Below, in pieces: positions 43,440-55,976 of a stretch of DNA of 64,000 bases. The DNA comes from Tetramitus jugosus (lineage: Eukaryota; Heterolobosea; Eutetramitea; Acrasida; Vahlkampfiidae), in NCBI GenBank assembly GCA_937625935.1, contig OW569381.1, positions 248,001-312,000 of the forward strand, written 5' to 3'. How positions within the stretch are numbered: the stretch's first letter is position 1; each line of letters starts with the position of its first letter. The position numbers and the translations under genes were made by a program. The notes below the pieces were generated by a model, which was given only the letters and a program-made list of their open reading frames with translations, ran no database searches and was not told where the DNA came from.

Positions 43440-44030
43440 TCGGCGTTACAGAAGTTGGTGGGGTGGAACTATTTCTTGAAATGTCCTTTTGGACTGGACA
43501 GGAAGGAGTTGTGGTTCTACCACCAGGTCAGGAGTGGTACCTTGCATACGAAAGTGGTCATGCAGAAGTTGTATAATGCCATAGGTGATGCTACATGTTC
43601 TCTTTGTGGCAAAAGTCCCGAGACCATCATTCATCTGCTGGTTGAGTGTGATTATGCCAAAGCAGCAAGAAGTAAAGTGGCAGAGGAACTAAAAGACAAG
43701 TTGAAAAGGATGAAACCACCAGACACTGCCAAGTTGGCTCTATGGTTCGACGGAGGTGCTCTCTAGAAGTGTTTTACACTCTTTTCCCTTTTTTTCGTGG
43801 TTGGATCTCCCCTCCAAGAGCGTAACAGTCGAGTGGAGAAAAGTGATAGATGGTGGTTGCAAAAGGCAGCAAATTACAACGTTCGAAAAAAGACCACTGC
43901 GGTGGACTAGAGAATTTCGAACAGGAATGGACTCAAAGCTGCAGTGGCAGAAAAGAAAGTAAGAACATATATGAACAGATGAAGAAGGGTCGTGAATGAT
44001 TGTTTCGTCCTGTACATCATAAGTAGTGTC
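43440..44030 (+). mobile_element. Diverged non-LTR retroelement remnant, array 2, unit 4
   Basis: The oldest-looking copy. The frame 43455-43766 reads FLKCPFGLDRKELWFYHQVRSGTLHT-like sequence, then a zinc-knuckle (CSLCGKSPETIIHLLVEC) and LALWFDGG before a stop. Farther on, another frame has the KRPLRWTREF segment also seen in unit B of array 1 and in a stop-broken end near 44000. No poly(A) remains. Its sequence is clearly different from units 1-2, so at least two subfamilies are present. Confidence 0.65.
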
Positions 44031-44097
44031 AGGTTAAATGACCGATTCCAACAGCCAAACAAGAATCTATTACAACATCAAATATATTAACAAATAT

Positions 44098-44971
44098 TTA
44101 TTCTTGTGGTTCTGTTGTTCGCGAGCTAAGGGATCTGTGATTGTTAATTGCGTGTTCATAGAATTGAGCTCCTTCGGAATCATTTGGAGTTTCCTCGTAC
44201 ACAATCACTCTACCATGTGTCTCCAAATCGGAAACAATCTTCTTATGTCCATGGAAACGAGGGTACGTGAACACTTTTTCGTGCTTGAATGGGGGCAAGA
44301 CCATGTGCAAGTGCAAATGCTTCACAGAAACAGGATAATTGTAACCTGCTGTGATCCAATTCTCCAATTCATCTGGTGCAACACCAAATCTTTCACAAAA
44401 TCCTCTTGTTTTCAAATGCTCCAAACCAACAGTGTACAGCTTTTGAACCAATGGCAAGTGTTCTCTTGTCAACTCGGTCACATCAGTGATCACACCACGA
44501 GGAATGACATCAATGTGCTCACCGTGCACACTCACACCGTATCGATCATTGAAAACCAAGACTTCTTCGTCCTGGTACACAATTTTAGTTTCCTTATTGA
44601 CACCAGTGATGATATCCATAAACACATTGTCAGGAAGCTTCTCCAAATCATCAAGAGTCAGTTCGAAGCCACATCCTGTGCAGAATGGTGTATCCTTGTT
44701 GTTTGGTTTATCGCAAGCAGGACAAATTTTTCCGTACTGTAGGAAGAATTGAGCGCCAAAAATCGTGAGAGAAAGAAAGCAAGCTGTAAATATGATTTGC
44801 GCGCCAAAAAAGCATGAGTAAAAAGAAGAATGAACTAACCTGAAACTTTTCGATTGGAAATTGCACCAATAGTTCTTTCAGTTTTTTTGACTTTTCTTCA
44901 CGTTCCTTTTCAATGATTTGAATTTCTTCCTTTGAGAACTCTCTCCATGAATCTTTGTTAAATTTAGACAT
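44098..44971 (-). CDS. HIT-domain nucleotide hydrolase with N-terminal zinc ribbon
   Basis: Exons 44971-44840 and 44736-44098 give 256 residues. The first ~44 residues are charged and helical. The second exon opens with a zinc ribbon, CPAC (residue ~49) and CTGC (residue ~63). The HIT domain has the catalytic histidine triad in VKHLHLHMVLP near residue 155. HIT proteins cleave or transfer nucleotides at alpha-phosphates (HINT, Ap4A hydrolase and decapping-type enzymes). The zinc ribbon may bind nucleic acid or protein. The intron (GTTAGT donor, CTACAG acceptor) is clean. A few hundred bases separate it from the divergent nucleotidyltransferase gene. Confidence 0.85.
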
Positions 44972-45263
44972 GTTGTTGATTGTGGTGCTGATAATTGATG
45001 AGTATGGGTAATGGTACAAGTGTTGTGTGTTGTGGTTGCTGGAGAAGGTGATTGAGGTGCGGCGATGTGAACGAGCAAAGAAACAAAATTTTGTTGTTCT
45101 TGGCGCCAAGAACTGATGCTTTGCGAACATTCGTTTTTTTGTTGGAGCGGGAAAATCAGAATGTCCGAGAGAGAAACTGCGTTTTTGGTTTTGCAAAGCA
45201 TAACCTGATCCATCTATCTTCTCAAATTCGAGTTTCAATTGAAATCATTCCAATCAGTTGACC

Positions 45264-48200
45264 ATGATCGAAGAGAGTAGTTCCAGTTTGTTTGAAGAAA
45301 ATTGTTCATTTTGTGTCAAGATCTTGAGCATTTCGCCCTCGATATCGATTCTAGAACTTATTCGTTTCCTGGATTCTGACATACTTCAAAGCTTGAATGA
45401 CAGAATCACCCATTTCTATATTATTCGTGCTGAGAAGCATGTTCATCTGTATTTGCGTGTCGATAACCAAAACAGTGTAAAATTTCTGTTGAATAAGAGA
45501 AGGATCTCTTTCAAGGATTCGGCAATGATTGTAAAGGCAGTCGTAAAACCTAAACCAAAGAAACAAAAGGAGAACAAACAAAAGCTACAACTACAGCAAA
45601 TAGAAAACAAATTTGGAATGAATACGATTGAACAAATACTGAAATCCAGTGATGCCTTGGACACTATAGCCAAGATGTATCAAACAATGATTTATAAAGG
45701 ACCTATAATGTCGTTGGATCGGGAGAAATTGAGAGAACAGATTCGTACTCAATATCGCGATTTCACTTGTGAGGAGGAGTTAGATCAATTATTATCAGTG
45801 GACACAAAGGCAACTCTATTCCGCAAGTTAATTGTTATCAGTTGCCTTTTGATGATTGAAGAGTTTCCATATCATAATTCTGAATCGCTCATGAAAGAAT
45901 ATGATGAACTCGCTTCTCATATTCGCCATGATATCTCAGAGATGCAGACGCAGAGAAGGCAATATATATCTCAATGCCTAGCTTTGAGATATAGATTTCT
46001 ACCAGACACCCGTGATCTTTCATCGACATTATCACAGATACTTGAGACTAGCAGCCCAAGTGTCAGTTTTCTCCAATTACGAAGTGATTTATTGCAATCC
46101 ATTCGGGATGCATGCTCTCAGAATGATATTCTTTGTGGTTATGTACCTTACTTGTATGGTAGTAGTGCTACAGATTTTATTACTGATAATTGCGACTTCG
46201 ATGTCGCAATGTTGCCTGAAAATGAAATGAACTATTGCGATCTTCCATGCTCAGAAAAACTTGAATTCATGAAAGAGTTGTTATTGTCTTCTGCTGGATG
46301 TAAGTAGTTTCTCCATATCTGTTAATATTATCATAGATTTTCTCACACCTTCGATTGCAGTTGACGACGCCCATGTTCGTCCTCCTGTCCTAAAAATTGT
46401 GTATCAACACACTGATGTTGATATCTGTTTTGATCATAAGCTGAACGTCGTAAACACTCAACTCCTGCAGCAATATGCCACTATTGAACCTTTAGTAGTT
46501 GATCTGGTTAAACTAGTCAAACAATGGGCAAAGGTTCATGACTTGAACGATTGTCCTCAAGGTGGCTTACCGTCCTATGCATTCAGTTTAATGTGTATTT
46601 TCTATATGCAGCGAACAGACTTACTACCCAATTTACAACATTTACTGTCTCGCGAAGATGTCAAGCCAACATGTATCGCCAACGCTGATGGATTTGTACA
46701 AGGGTTTGATTGTAGATATATCTGTGACAACCAATTTATTCGGGAAGTATGGAAACCTGCTCATGAAGATCTCGACATCTTAACGTTGTTCATAGGTTTC
46801 TTCCAGTTTTATTCTAATTTTGATTTTGCTCGTTATTCCATCTGTATTCGAAACAACGAATTGATTGAGAAGACTCCAAGGTCATCAGAGAAGGAGCGAC
46901 TTAGTCTCGACATCAATGTAGTCGATCCCTTTGATTTTAGAGAGCTGGCGCGATTTTGTTCCTCATCGAAACTACTTTCGACTCAGTCACTCATCCAAGA
47001 CACCTACCGAGCACTTGTTTCAGGAGACTATTCGAACATATTTGCCCATAGTATTATGAGTGAAGATGCGGATTTCGAAATTGAACCAATAACTGGCAAA
47101 CTGATTGTAGATTGTCTGGATTCCTCAAATGTGAGTATTTGCACTGATGGTTCGGTGTTGCGACTCAAGAGAGAGGATGTTCACTATGTTGCTCACGGAG
47201 ATATGATCACATATGATGGAAGATTCATTCGACAACTGAATCCGCGATGTCAAGAAATAGTGGGTCTATGTACTGTATCGAAAACAAACCAAGCGTTGAT
47301 ACCGATTGATACTCGATACCAAGAAATATTTTGTGCTCAGCGATATCTCTTCGGGCTTGAGATGGAGTCCTACGGAAATTGTCAACTAATCATGCAAGCA
47401 AAGCGCATGTATCCTTGGAAATACGATCGTATGAAGGCAATGCCTCATTGTATCATAGGGGGATCTCTTGATATTCATGCTCAACGACGAAGCGTCATAA
47501 TGGCCAATTTCACTAATAACCATTATCCAAGTACCTTCCATCCTGTCATGAAATCTGAATCACAGTTATACAGGTTATCTTTTCCTCTATTTAATGCTAT
47601 GACCCTACTGTTCGCTTTTGATACAGTTGATGAACAGAGAAGGCTAAAACTATATGTTCCAGACCTCACTGATATATCGAACAAACGTTTTGTCCAATTA
47701 TGTGTCCATACTCATCAGGTATCTGTTTCCAGCTGCTGTGTTGAACTACCTCAGCAAGCCTTGGAAAACAGTATTGAATTCACCGAGGAAGTTTGCCCCT
47801 TCTCCTCTATTAATGACCTAATCAGATCAACAAAAGAATTGTACTATTTGTTCGAGTACGATATGGATATGCTGCCTACCAACTTGATTCCTAGTGAACC
47901 ATCTTGCTCATCTTCCCTCTATCAAAATATACGAGTCCTTTTAGAAAATGATCTGAGGCCATGCTCCGATTTCTGCTTTGGAGTAAACTTGGTCAAGCAA
48001 TATGTTAAAACTGTGAATCAACTGTATCAAGTCGACACTGCCTTCTATTGCATGTACACAAGAAACATTTTTCGAGCTAAAGTTATTGAATTGCATTTAA
48101 CTGGAGAACTTTTCATTACTCTGCAAATCAAAGAGCTAAACCTGATTGTTTCACTCAGCAACCTACTCAATTTGAGCCATGTGATGCGAGAAACTGAATC

Positions 48201-48339
48201 ACAGGTTCTTCATTTTACCTTTAACGATGGTACAAACTTTAATTTGGAGCTGGGAGATCAAGTCAATGTTACACTCATGGTTGACACACTGCAATCAACA
48301 CCCAGTGTTATTCCAACCTCAATTGAACTTTGTGTTTGA
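45264..48339 (+). CDS. Non-canonical poly(A)/poly(U) polymerase (TUTase-like), 1004 residues
   Basis: Exons 45264-46299 and 46361-48339 flank a 61 bp intron. The nucleotidyltransferase signature LYGSSATDFITDNCDFDVAM near residue 296 supplies G-S and the first two metal-binding Asp. The third Asp is in TDVDICFDH near residue 363. A helical block follows (LVDLVKLVKQWAK, GGLPSYAFSLM) and then a PAP-associated domain (LDILTLFIGFFQFYSNFDF) near residue 480. The N-terminal ~100 residues look like a divergent RRM-type fold. The C-terminal ~450 residues have no family I recognise. Such enzymes add A or U tails to RNA in nucleus, cytosol or mitochondrion; the choice of nucleotide cannot be read here. 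I used the first ATG (MIEESSSS). Confidence 0.85.
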
Positions 48340-48479
48340 ACGAATCCGCACACGTCGCTTAACAGAAAAAGCGTGTGAAAGGTAGTTTTGCTGCCCGTAA
48401 ACAAATAAATGGACACACGGAGTAAACATACTTTAGCGCGCTATACTGTGAAACGTTCACACAAGAACTACACAAGGAG

Positions 48480-48959
48480 ATGAAACGACGGAGTACCATA
48501 CCAAAGAATCCAAGAATCATTGATCTCAGGATAGCTCATTTTTTAAAGTGTAGATGGATGAAAGATAAGAACAGTCCAGGCGAGAAAGGAGGCGACTTTT
48601 GGATTATCATTGAGGACGATAGGGCTGTGATTCGATCCACGGAGTGTCCCAACCTCTCAGTTGTTTATGACGAAGTACTGCTTCTCGGATCAGATGAGAT
48701 CCAGTTGCACAGACATACCCTTCGCGATTCGGAGATGATCCAGATAAAATTGAGAGCAAAAGGAAGAAATAGGGTGTATGGTAAATTGAAAACGAGACCA
48801 ACAGCGATGCCTATGGGACAATATAAGACATCAAGAGTCTTTAGTACGCTGGAAATTCATTTCGACAGTAACCTAATACCCTTACTAGTAAGAGATCCTT
48901 TCACTGATAAACATGAGAAAGCTCTGGATGCGCTGTTCACACAACAATATCCAAACTGA
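48480..48959 (+). CDS. Hypothetical protein, 159 residues
   Basis: ATG-started single exon, mixed charge, with alternating hydrophobic strands (FWIIIEDDRAVIRS, NLSVVYDEVLLLGS, MIQIKLRAK). This suggests a small beta-rich domain, followed by a helical end. It is basic at the N-terminus. No family recognised. Its stop is 12 bp from the convergent large histidine kinase. Confidence 0.7.
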   Translation: MKRRSTIPKNPRIIDLRIAHFLKCRWMKDKNSPGEKGGDFWIIIEDDRAVIRSTECPNLSVVYDEVLLLGSDEIQLHRHTLRDSEMIQIKLRAKGRNRVYGKLKTRPTAMPMGQYKTSRVFSTLEIHFDSNLIPLLVRDPFTDKHEKALDALFTQQYPN

Positions 48960-48971
48960 TAAAGCACATTG

Positions 48972-51900
48972 TTATTTATTCACACGTGACCAACGATCGA
49001 TGCAATTTAGAAGATCCAATTTCATGTATGGTTTGGTAAGGTAATCTGACAACTCCTGGGTCTGGATAATCTTATCAATGTATTCAGATCGACTGTTCGC
49101 GGACACACCAACAATTGGAATAGGGGCCAAGGAATTCTCTTTTTCGAATTGGCGAATTCGCCTTGAACTTTCAATACCATTGCACACTGGCATTTCAATA
49201 TCCATCAATATCACCAAGATGTCTGAGTGATGATTGCAGTACGTATTATATGCTTCGAGTCCATTATTAGCGATCATGTATTGATAACCTTCGGAGTTCA
49301 ATAGGCGAGTGAGCAGTTTCTGATTGATGGCGTTGTCTTCAGCCACCAGGATGAATTTTGTCTTCTTAGAATCCGTGTTTGTATCGTTGGTGTTGCTTTC
49401 ATAGTAGTAATTGTCTTTCATGTGTTGTCTGTACTCTTTTTCTGCTTCCACGGACGGCCTCTTCAAAATCACATTGAATCTAAAGGCAGTTCCGATATCT
49501 TTTTGCGATGTCAACCCAATGGTACCACCCATTAATTCGACTAAATCTTTTGTAATCTTCAACCCTAAGCCTATTTATGAAAAATGTTAGAGAGACATAA
49601 AAATGATATATGATCCACAATTACCAATAGTTACATACCACTCCCACCATAGGTTTCAAACGTCTCTTTGGAAGCTTGTGAAAAGGGTTTGAACAACTTG
49701 TGTTGTTCAACAGAAGTCATCCCGATACCTGTGTCAATCACCGATGCTACTACATTGATAGAATCAGGATCGTTTGTAGGTTCACAGGTACAAGTGACTG
49801 TCACAGATCCTTGAGGTGTAAACTTGATTGCGTTCGACACTAAATTAATGATAATCTCCTTAAACCGATAGGGATCACCTTCGACCAATTCTGTTTTTTC
49901 GAGTTTTGTGAGCATAGTAATCGCCTTATTGGTTATCTGACCTTTAAATATCTGTAGAATGTTTTGAATGGTTTCTGCAGGATCAAATATTATCTTCTTG
50001 AGCTGCACGGTTTGATTCTCTAGCATAGAGATGTTTAAAACACAATCTACGATATCTTTCAGATGGTACGCACTAACAGTAATCGCTTCAATAGAATCTT
50101 TAACACTGACAGCAGTCTGGTTGTCAACTCGTGCCTCCATACACAGTTTTGGAAGAGCTTCATTCAAAATCTCCGTGCTACCAAATATGCCATGCAGAGG
50201 ATTTCTTAGTTCATGACAAAGCACGTCAATAAACTCCTCCAATCTTTGCTTTCTTGCTTTGAGCTCGGCTGCAATTGTCCTATAATTCTTTTCACTCATG
50301 AGCACAGCCGCAAACTTTTGATTCTCTAGTAATACTGTCATTTGAACTGCAAGTGGTATTAATACTTTCAATCTCTGCAAAGAGAAAGCGTTGGTAATTG
50401 TATTGCTCTCCAAGTACAAAATTCCCTTGAACTGATCTTGTCTAATGATAGGAAAAACCATCAATGACTTTGGATGGTTGGAATTGAAGTAGCAATCACC
50501 ACTGAACGGATGCGTGTCTCTGCAGTTATCGATTATCACTGTTTCATGGGACTTTTCAACATAATACAAGATCATCTTAGGACAGTTTTGATATGACTCT
50601 AATGGAATAGCTCTCATCGAGTCAATTTCCTGATCCAGTTTTCCTTCCGACACGACTAGGAGCTTATTCTCTTGTTCGGCCAGCAGAAAAACTGCTCTGG
50701 ACGCCCCGGTATTTTCGATTATTATATTCATCATTCGATTCAATAACTCTTCCAATCTAATATCCGAATCAATTAGAGCTTGTAAACCCTTGTAGACCGA
50801 AATATCATCGATATTTGATGCTTCGCACTTGCTACCAACGAATTGTTCTTCGATTCCACACTCTGGATCCAGACTGTTCTCGTCTTGCTTGTTCTTATGG
50901 GTATCTAGCTCTGGGTACGCCTTGTGCATTTGCAACACCTTTTGATAGGCTCCTATACTGTGATACAAATAACAAGCACTTTTCAGGTGTTGAGTTGCAT
51001 ATGTGGAGAGGCCTGACTCGATCCAAAACCTGCCCGCCAGTTCATTGGCCAATGCTTCGTACAGTGTAAAATCGTGCTTATGAGCAGATTGGATCGCTTC
51101 ATTATAAAATCTTACTGCTTCTTCAAACTGATTCAATGTTCGAGCTCTCTCTGCTTTCAAGATGAATAATTTATGTTCAAAATTAGCTTCGCAATTCGAT
51201 GTCCACAACGTGAACTTTTCAATCGATTGGTCAACTTTGCCCAATAGCTCCTCTTTCTTTTCTGAATTGTTCGTGGATTGATTTTCATCCCTGCATTCAG
51301 CGAGAAAAGCAAGGGAGCTATAGAAATAACTGAGGCTGACCCGAAAGGTGCCGAATAACAATCGCGGTGAATGCTCGTACACTTGCTCTGCTAACAGGAG
51401 GAGCTGTGTGTTGTGATCATTTTTGTACATTGCTCTCTGTAAACTGGCTAATGAATAACTTGCCATCATAACAGGTGCCATAGCGAACTCTGATTTCAGA
51501 AACTCTTCCTCATCAAATTCAAATATCTCGTCATGTTCTAGTCCAGCCAAATATCGGAAAGCAAGCATCGAACATTGCAAAAAGGTAAAGATAAAATCGT
51601 TCGTCTCCTTGATGTATCTTCCTCTCTCCTTATAGATTGCCCGGACTGCAGTAAAGTTTTCATTTGCGTAAAATGTATCCGAAATGAAATGCTGTGCTGA
51701 ATAACAAGAGAACCCAATATCACCAATTTCTAAAGCCAATTCGAATCCTCTGTTCAGATAATACAACGAAAATGATATTCGTTGAACCCAATTGTTCGTG
51801 CCAGCGCCAAAAAGCAAGTAACACTTTTCTCGAATAAGGACATTATCATATTTGTCTGCAAGCCCCAGAGCTACCTTTCCGAATCGCCAAGCACTCAAAT

Positions 51901-54900
51901 AGTCACCTGTAAGTTCACCAGAAATGAATGAATATTGCATAAATCCGATCGATGACATTTCACAATTTCCATGTTGAATCGAGTAGTTTGTACTGAGCGC
52001 ACTCGATAGTTGAGCGAGCGATGCATCACTTCCTGCATATGCAGGAATCCACAAAGCATGAAATAATTGCATGATTACTAAATCTTTTTCATCCTTAATC
52101 TGAGGAGAATCCAATAGATCCTCAATTATTTTCCCCTTCAAGTTGACTTGAATGGCTGTTAATTCATGTCGCAGCATCTCTTCGATTGCCCCTCTCTCTT
52201 TCAGAATATGTATCCCAAACATACTTAAACATTCGAGAATCAAAATAATTGCGTCCTGATATTTTTGCTGGACTTCGTAATGATTTATCATGATCATATG
52301 AATTCGATACTTATCCAAATCGTCCCGAACGTTTGTTAAAAGGAAGGAATACAACTTTTCCGCCTTTTCAACTTTCAATGTTAGAAAGTAAACTTGGGTT
52401 TGTTCCAAGTAAAGTTTCAAAGTTAGAGTATAGTGAGATGTCCAACAATCCTTTGGGAGTAAACTAACTCCAAACTTGAGATATGTTACAGCCAATCGAT
52501 ATGCTGTTGACATTTTGGCTCGAGCTCCCGTGTCGAGACATATTCTTGCTACTCTAATTTTCTCCTCGTCATCTGATAAGAAAGACTCTGCATTCTTGAA
52601 GTGAGTGATGATCTGAAAACTCTCTGCTGATGTTAGTTTATCATGACGACTCAGTAATGTTCGACCAATAGTCAAATGGATATTCTGTCTCTCTAATAAT
52701 CCCAATCGTTCATATGCTGCCTGTTGTATCTTGTCGTGAGTATACATAAAGGATATGTCGGACTGGGTGTTGGGTGCTAGAGGTGAATCATCATTTTCTC
52801 TTGGATAACTCCACTGCTTGATCTCTCGCGTGATACTTTCACAATCCTCTCCAGATCGTTGCACAATTAGACCTTCCTTTAGAGCCGGCCACAAAATATT
52901 AATGATTGAATCTCTCTTTGCCCCACTGAGAAGAGACAACAGAGACACATCAAACTTGTCTCCAATTGCCGAAGCAATAGATAAAAGATTCTGAGTCTCA
53001 GTTGGCAATTTCTGTATCCGTTCTATCGTCATATCTAATACATTGTCTGTTATTCTAGTGGAAATAATTTCTTCAACGTTCCAAATCCAAGAAATAGTCG
53101 CATTGTCAAACCGTATCAAACCCTCATGTGCCAAATTCATCAGATAACTTTTGAGAAACAGGGGATTTCCACCTGTTTTGGTATGTGCTATCTCTGCTAA
53201 CTTCCTGACTGCAGTTTTATTGGACGATAGGGAATCGTTCAACATTTCAGTGACATTCTCGATGCACAATGGAACTAATTCAATTTCTTCGAGTTGATCA
53301 CTGTGCTTAATTTTTAAATTTTGAATCATAGACGTCAATGCGTCACTACATTGGCTCGTCCGATAGGTTCCAATAATCACTAAATATTTCGTGTTCGCGT
53401 CACTTATCAGCATTTCAATTAGCTTTATCGAATTCAAATCTGCCCAATGCAAGTCATCAAAACAAATCACCAATGAATGTTCCTCCTGTGTAAAAACTCG
53501 AATAAAATCTAAAAGAACTTGATAGAATCGATTTTGATTCTCAGTTGGTGGTAATACTTCGACAGGAGGTTGAGGACCTGTCAGGATTTCGACCTCTGGT
53601 ATCACATCAATGATAACCTGGACTCTCAATCCCAAAGCATGGACGATTCTATCTCTCCAATAATCTACGTCGCTTAGTATCATCAATATTAATTGTTGAA
53701 ATGCTTCAATAAAGGAAGCATAAGGTTTCATCATTGCCCGCTTTATCTGATCAAACTTGCCTGTGACAAAGAAACCAGATTGTGGCTCAATCATCACCTT
53801 TTGGAGTTCATTGATCAAACTCGACTTTCCTGTACCTGAATCTCCTCTGACCAGGATCAATTGCGAACCTACGTCACCTCTCTGAACTCGTTTGTATCCA
53901 TTGACCAGTTTCTTCACTTCCTCCGATCTTCCATACAACTTCTGTTTGATAGAAAAAGTCGTATGGACATCATGCTCACCTATAGTGATCATTGTTTCTC
54001 TTGTTAACATGTCTTGAGCAAACAAGTTGAAACATTTCAACAAATCCATCTTTACTCCATACATGGACTGATACCGCTCATCTAAATCCTTCTCCATCAT
54101 GTGCATAATGATATCAGCCAATCCAATCGGTATATCTGATCGAGCATCGCTCAAGTGTACTGGCTTGTTTGCGATAATGGCATACACGAGTTTAACAACA
54201 TCATGTGTGTCTTCAAATGGCATCACTCCACCCAATAGCTCGTAAAACACAACACCGAGTGAATAGATGTCGGAAGTGAGTGTTACCGAACGATTCATGC
54301 GTCCTGTTTGCTCAGGTGAAACATACCGCAGTTGTTTCAACTCGATCTGATTGAGAATAGATGCACTGGGAAACTCTCTTTGCAACTCGGATGCACTCCC
54401 AAAGTCAATGATCCGAACTACTAATCTCTTCCAATCGATCAAAATGTTATGTGGCCGGATGGCGTTATGTATAAAACCAACCTGATGAATGGCACCCAAA
54501 CCCTCAACCAACTGTAACGCCAGAGTAAAAAAGTCTTTGATGCTAATTCCTCCCTATGATGAATTTGTGAGTAAAATGGTAGTTCCATTTGAACCAAATG
54601 ACAGACAACATAAAAAACAATACCTTTGGAATAAATGATCTCCACAGGCCGTCAACATGACTGGACTCTTCTCTGATATCCTCCATCACGATAGCCAATC
54701 CATATCCATGCTTTACCAAGTCATAGTAACGAATAATTGTGTCTCCACAAAAGGTTTGATTGGTTTCTATACATACTGAAAGGTGCTGTGTCACTCCATC
54801 TTCGCATTGCTCTTTCCTTCTCTTTTGCAGTTCTTCGATCGATGCATGAATCGTTCTCACAATCGAATAATCACGACGCAGGCGATTGGTGGACCGAGTA

Positions 54901-55274
54901 GAGGGAAACTCCTTGCAACTCACCTTTACAATGACTGACTTCTGTTGATGGTGCAACAGTGGGTCATGATGATTCGAAGCACTGTGACGAACAATGTTAT
55001 CAAGAACGATAGTATCATGCGAAATGCTCTTGTCGTTTGAGTGCTCCCGATCCGAACCAACCATCGCTCTATAGACATCAGCGTGATCTCCTGCATAAAG
55101 CCTCTCCTTCAATCGGTATTGACAATGATGAAGAGAGGGACTCAACGGAGAAGCTGGAACACGATCGGAGTTGACGACAGAAACGTCTTGCTTGCCGTCT
55201 GCCAATTGATGTTGTTGTGTCCTTGGGTCGAGGGACAAGTGATCCTCTTGTCTTTTTTGGCGTTTGGACAGCAT
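48972..55274 (-). CDS. Giant hybrid histidine kinase: kinase-like, ATPase, GAF, HisKA, HATPase, receiver
   Basis: Three exons, 55274-54624, 54553-49639 and 49570-48972, give 2054 residues. In order it has a protein-kinase-like domain (~50-400, with DFGSAS), then a STAND-type ATPase with Walker A GDSGTGKS (~453) and Walker B LVICFDDLHWAD (~580). A long helical, TPR-like region (~750-1400), GAF domain (~1475-1640) and HisKA with FIDVLCHELRNPLHG (~1663) follow. The protein ends in HATPase (GGSGLGLKI restored by splicing) and a receiver with MDIEMPVCNG and LTKPY. This order is that of the fungal Mak/Phk and Chk1-type peroxide-responsive histidine kinases. The kinase domain lacks the catalytic Asp (HNAIRPHN instead of HRDxKPxN), so it is probably a pseudokinase. 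Confidence 0.93.
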
Positions 55275-55976
55275 GATGATGAAAAAGCCTCCAAGTCTTC
55301 AATGGAACACAAATTTCTTTTTGCTTTGCGAATGGTGTTTCTGCAGGTCACATCATCATTGATCTAATTATGTTGGGAGAAGCTTGATGCTCGTCAAGGT
55401 TGGTTCTCTTGGTGAGAATTACTCCAAACTGAACCCATTCGCTTTTTCTGTTCATTTTGTTTCTGGCTTTGGAAATTAACGGTATCATCGATCCGATCTC
55501 CATTGGGTCATTCCGTTGATTCCATCGACAACGGGATTCAGTTTGATCTACGAATTCTCAACCAACCCAACGAACAACTTTGAGGAGAACCAACTTGATG
55601 TTGCGGTTAAACTATCTGTATCAGAACCCCTCATCCGTATCTCCTGTCCACTTGTTGCAACATCTCCTACCTGGATACCCGTCTTTTCTCGAAAATGGTG
55701 AGTGAATTTGAGTCATCCCTGCTCCGAAACTTCTATTTGCCGCTGGTTGGAATAAAAAACTGGAGAACTGACGAAATTCACTTTCCGAAGAGCCGTAGAC
55801 AACCTCTGAAAATCAGTCCGCAGTTTCCACACACAACAAGAAAATACTCACTTATTCCATGAGCTCAACTTTTTTGTGTGCAACACGACAAATCAATCGA
55901 ACAAAAAACAAACAAACAACAAATCAGTATCAAGGTACTGGGAGGTTTTCAACAAACAAACAAACCTGACAACAAC
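55275..55976. other. Intergenic region between divergent genes
   Basis: About 700 bp shared upstream region of the giant histidine kinase and the epimerase fusion gene. A 61-codon frame at 55516-55701 is not supported. The last ~90 bp is A/C-rich (aacaaacaaacaaac). Confidence 0.5.

Noticed and set aside
30533-44030. LTR retrotransposon or DNA transposon explanation for the repeats
   Set aside because: No long terminal repeats, integrase or terminal inverted repeats; poly(A) ends, 5' truncation and variable 14-16 bp flanking duplications fit a non-LTR element.
44038-44742. Long plus-strand open frame opposite the HIT protein
   Set aside because: It is the reverse complement of a clear HIT/zinc-ribbon coding sequence and has no domain of its own.
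55516-55701. 61-codon frame followed by a GTGAGT donor-like site
   Set aside because: No ATG start, no acceptor that leads to a plausible second exon, and no recognisable motif.
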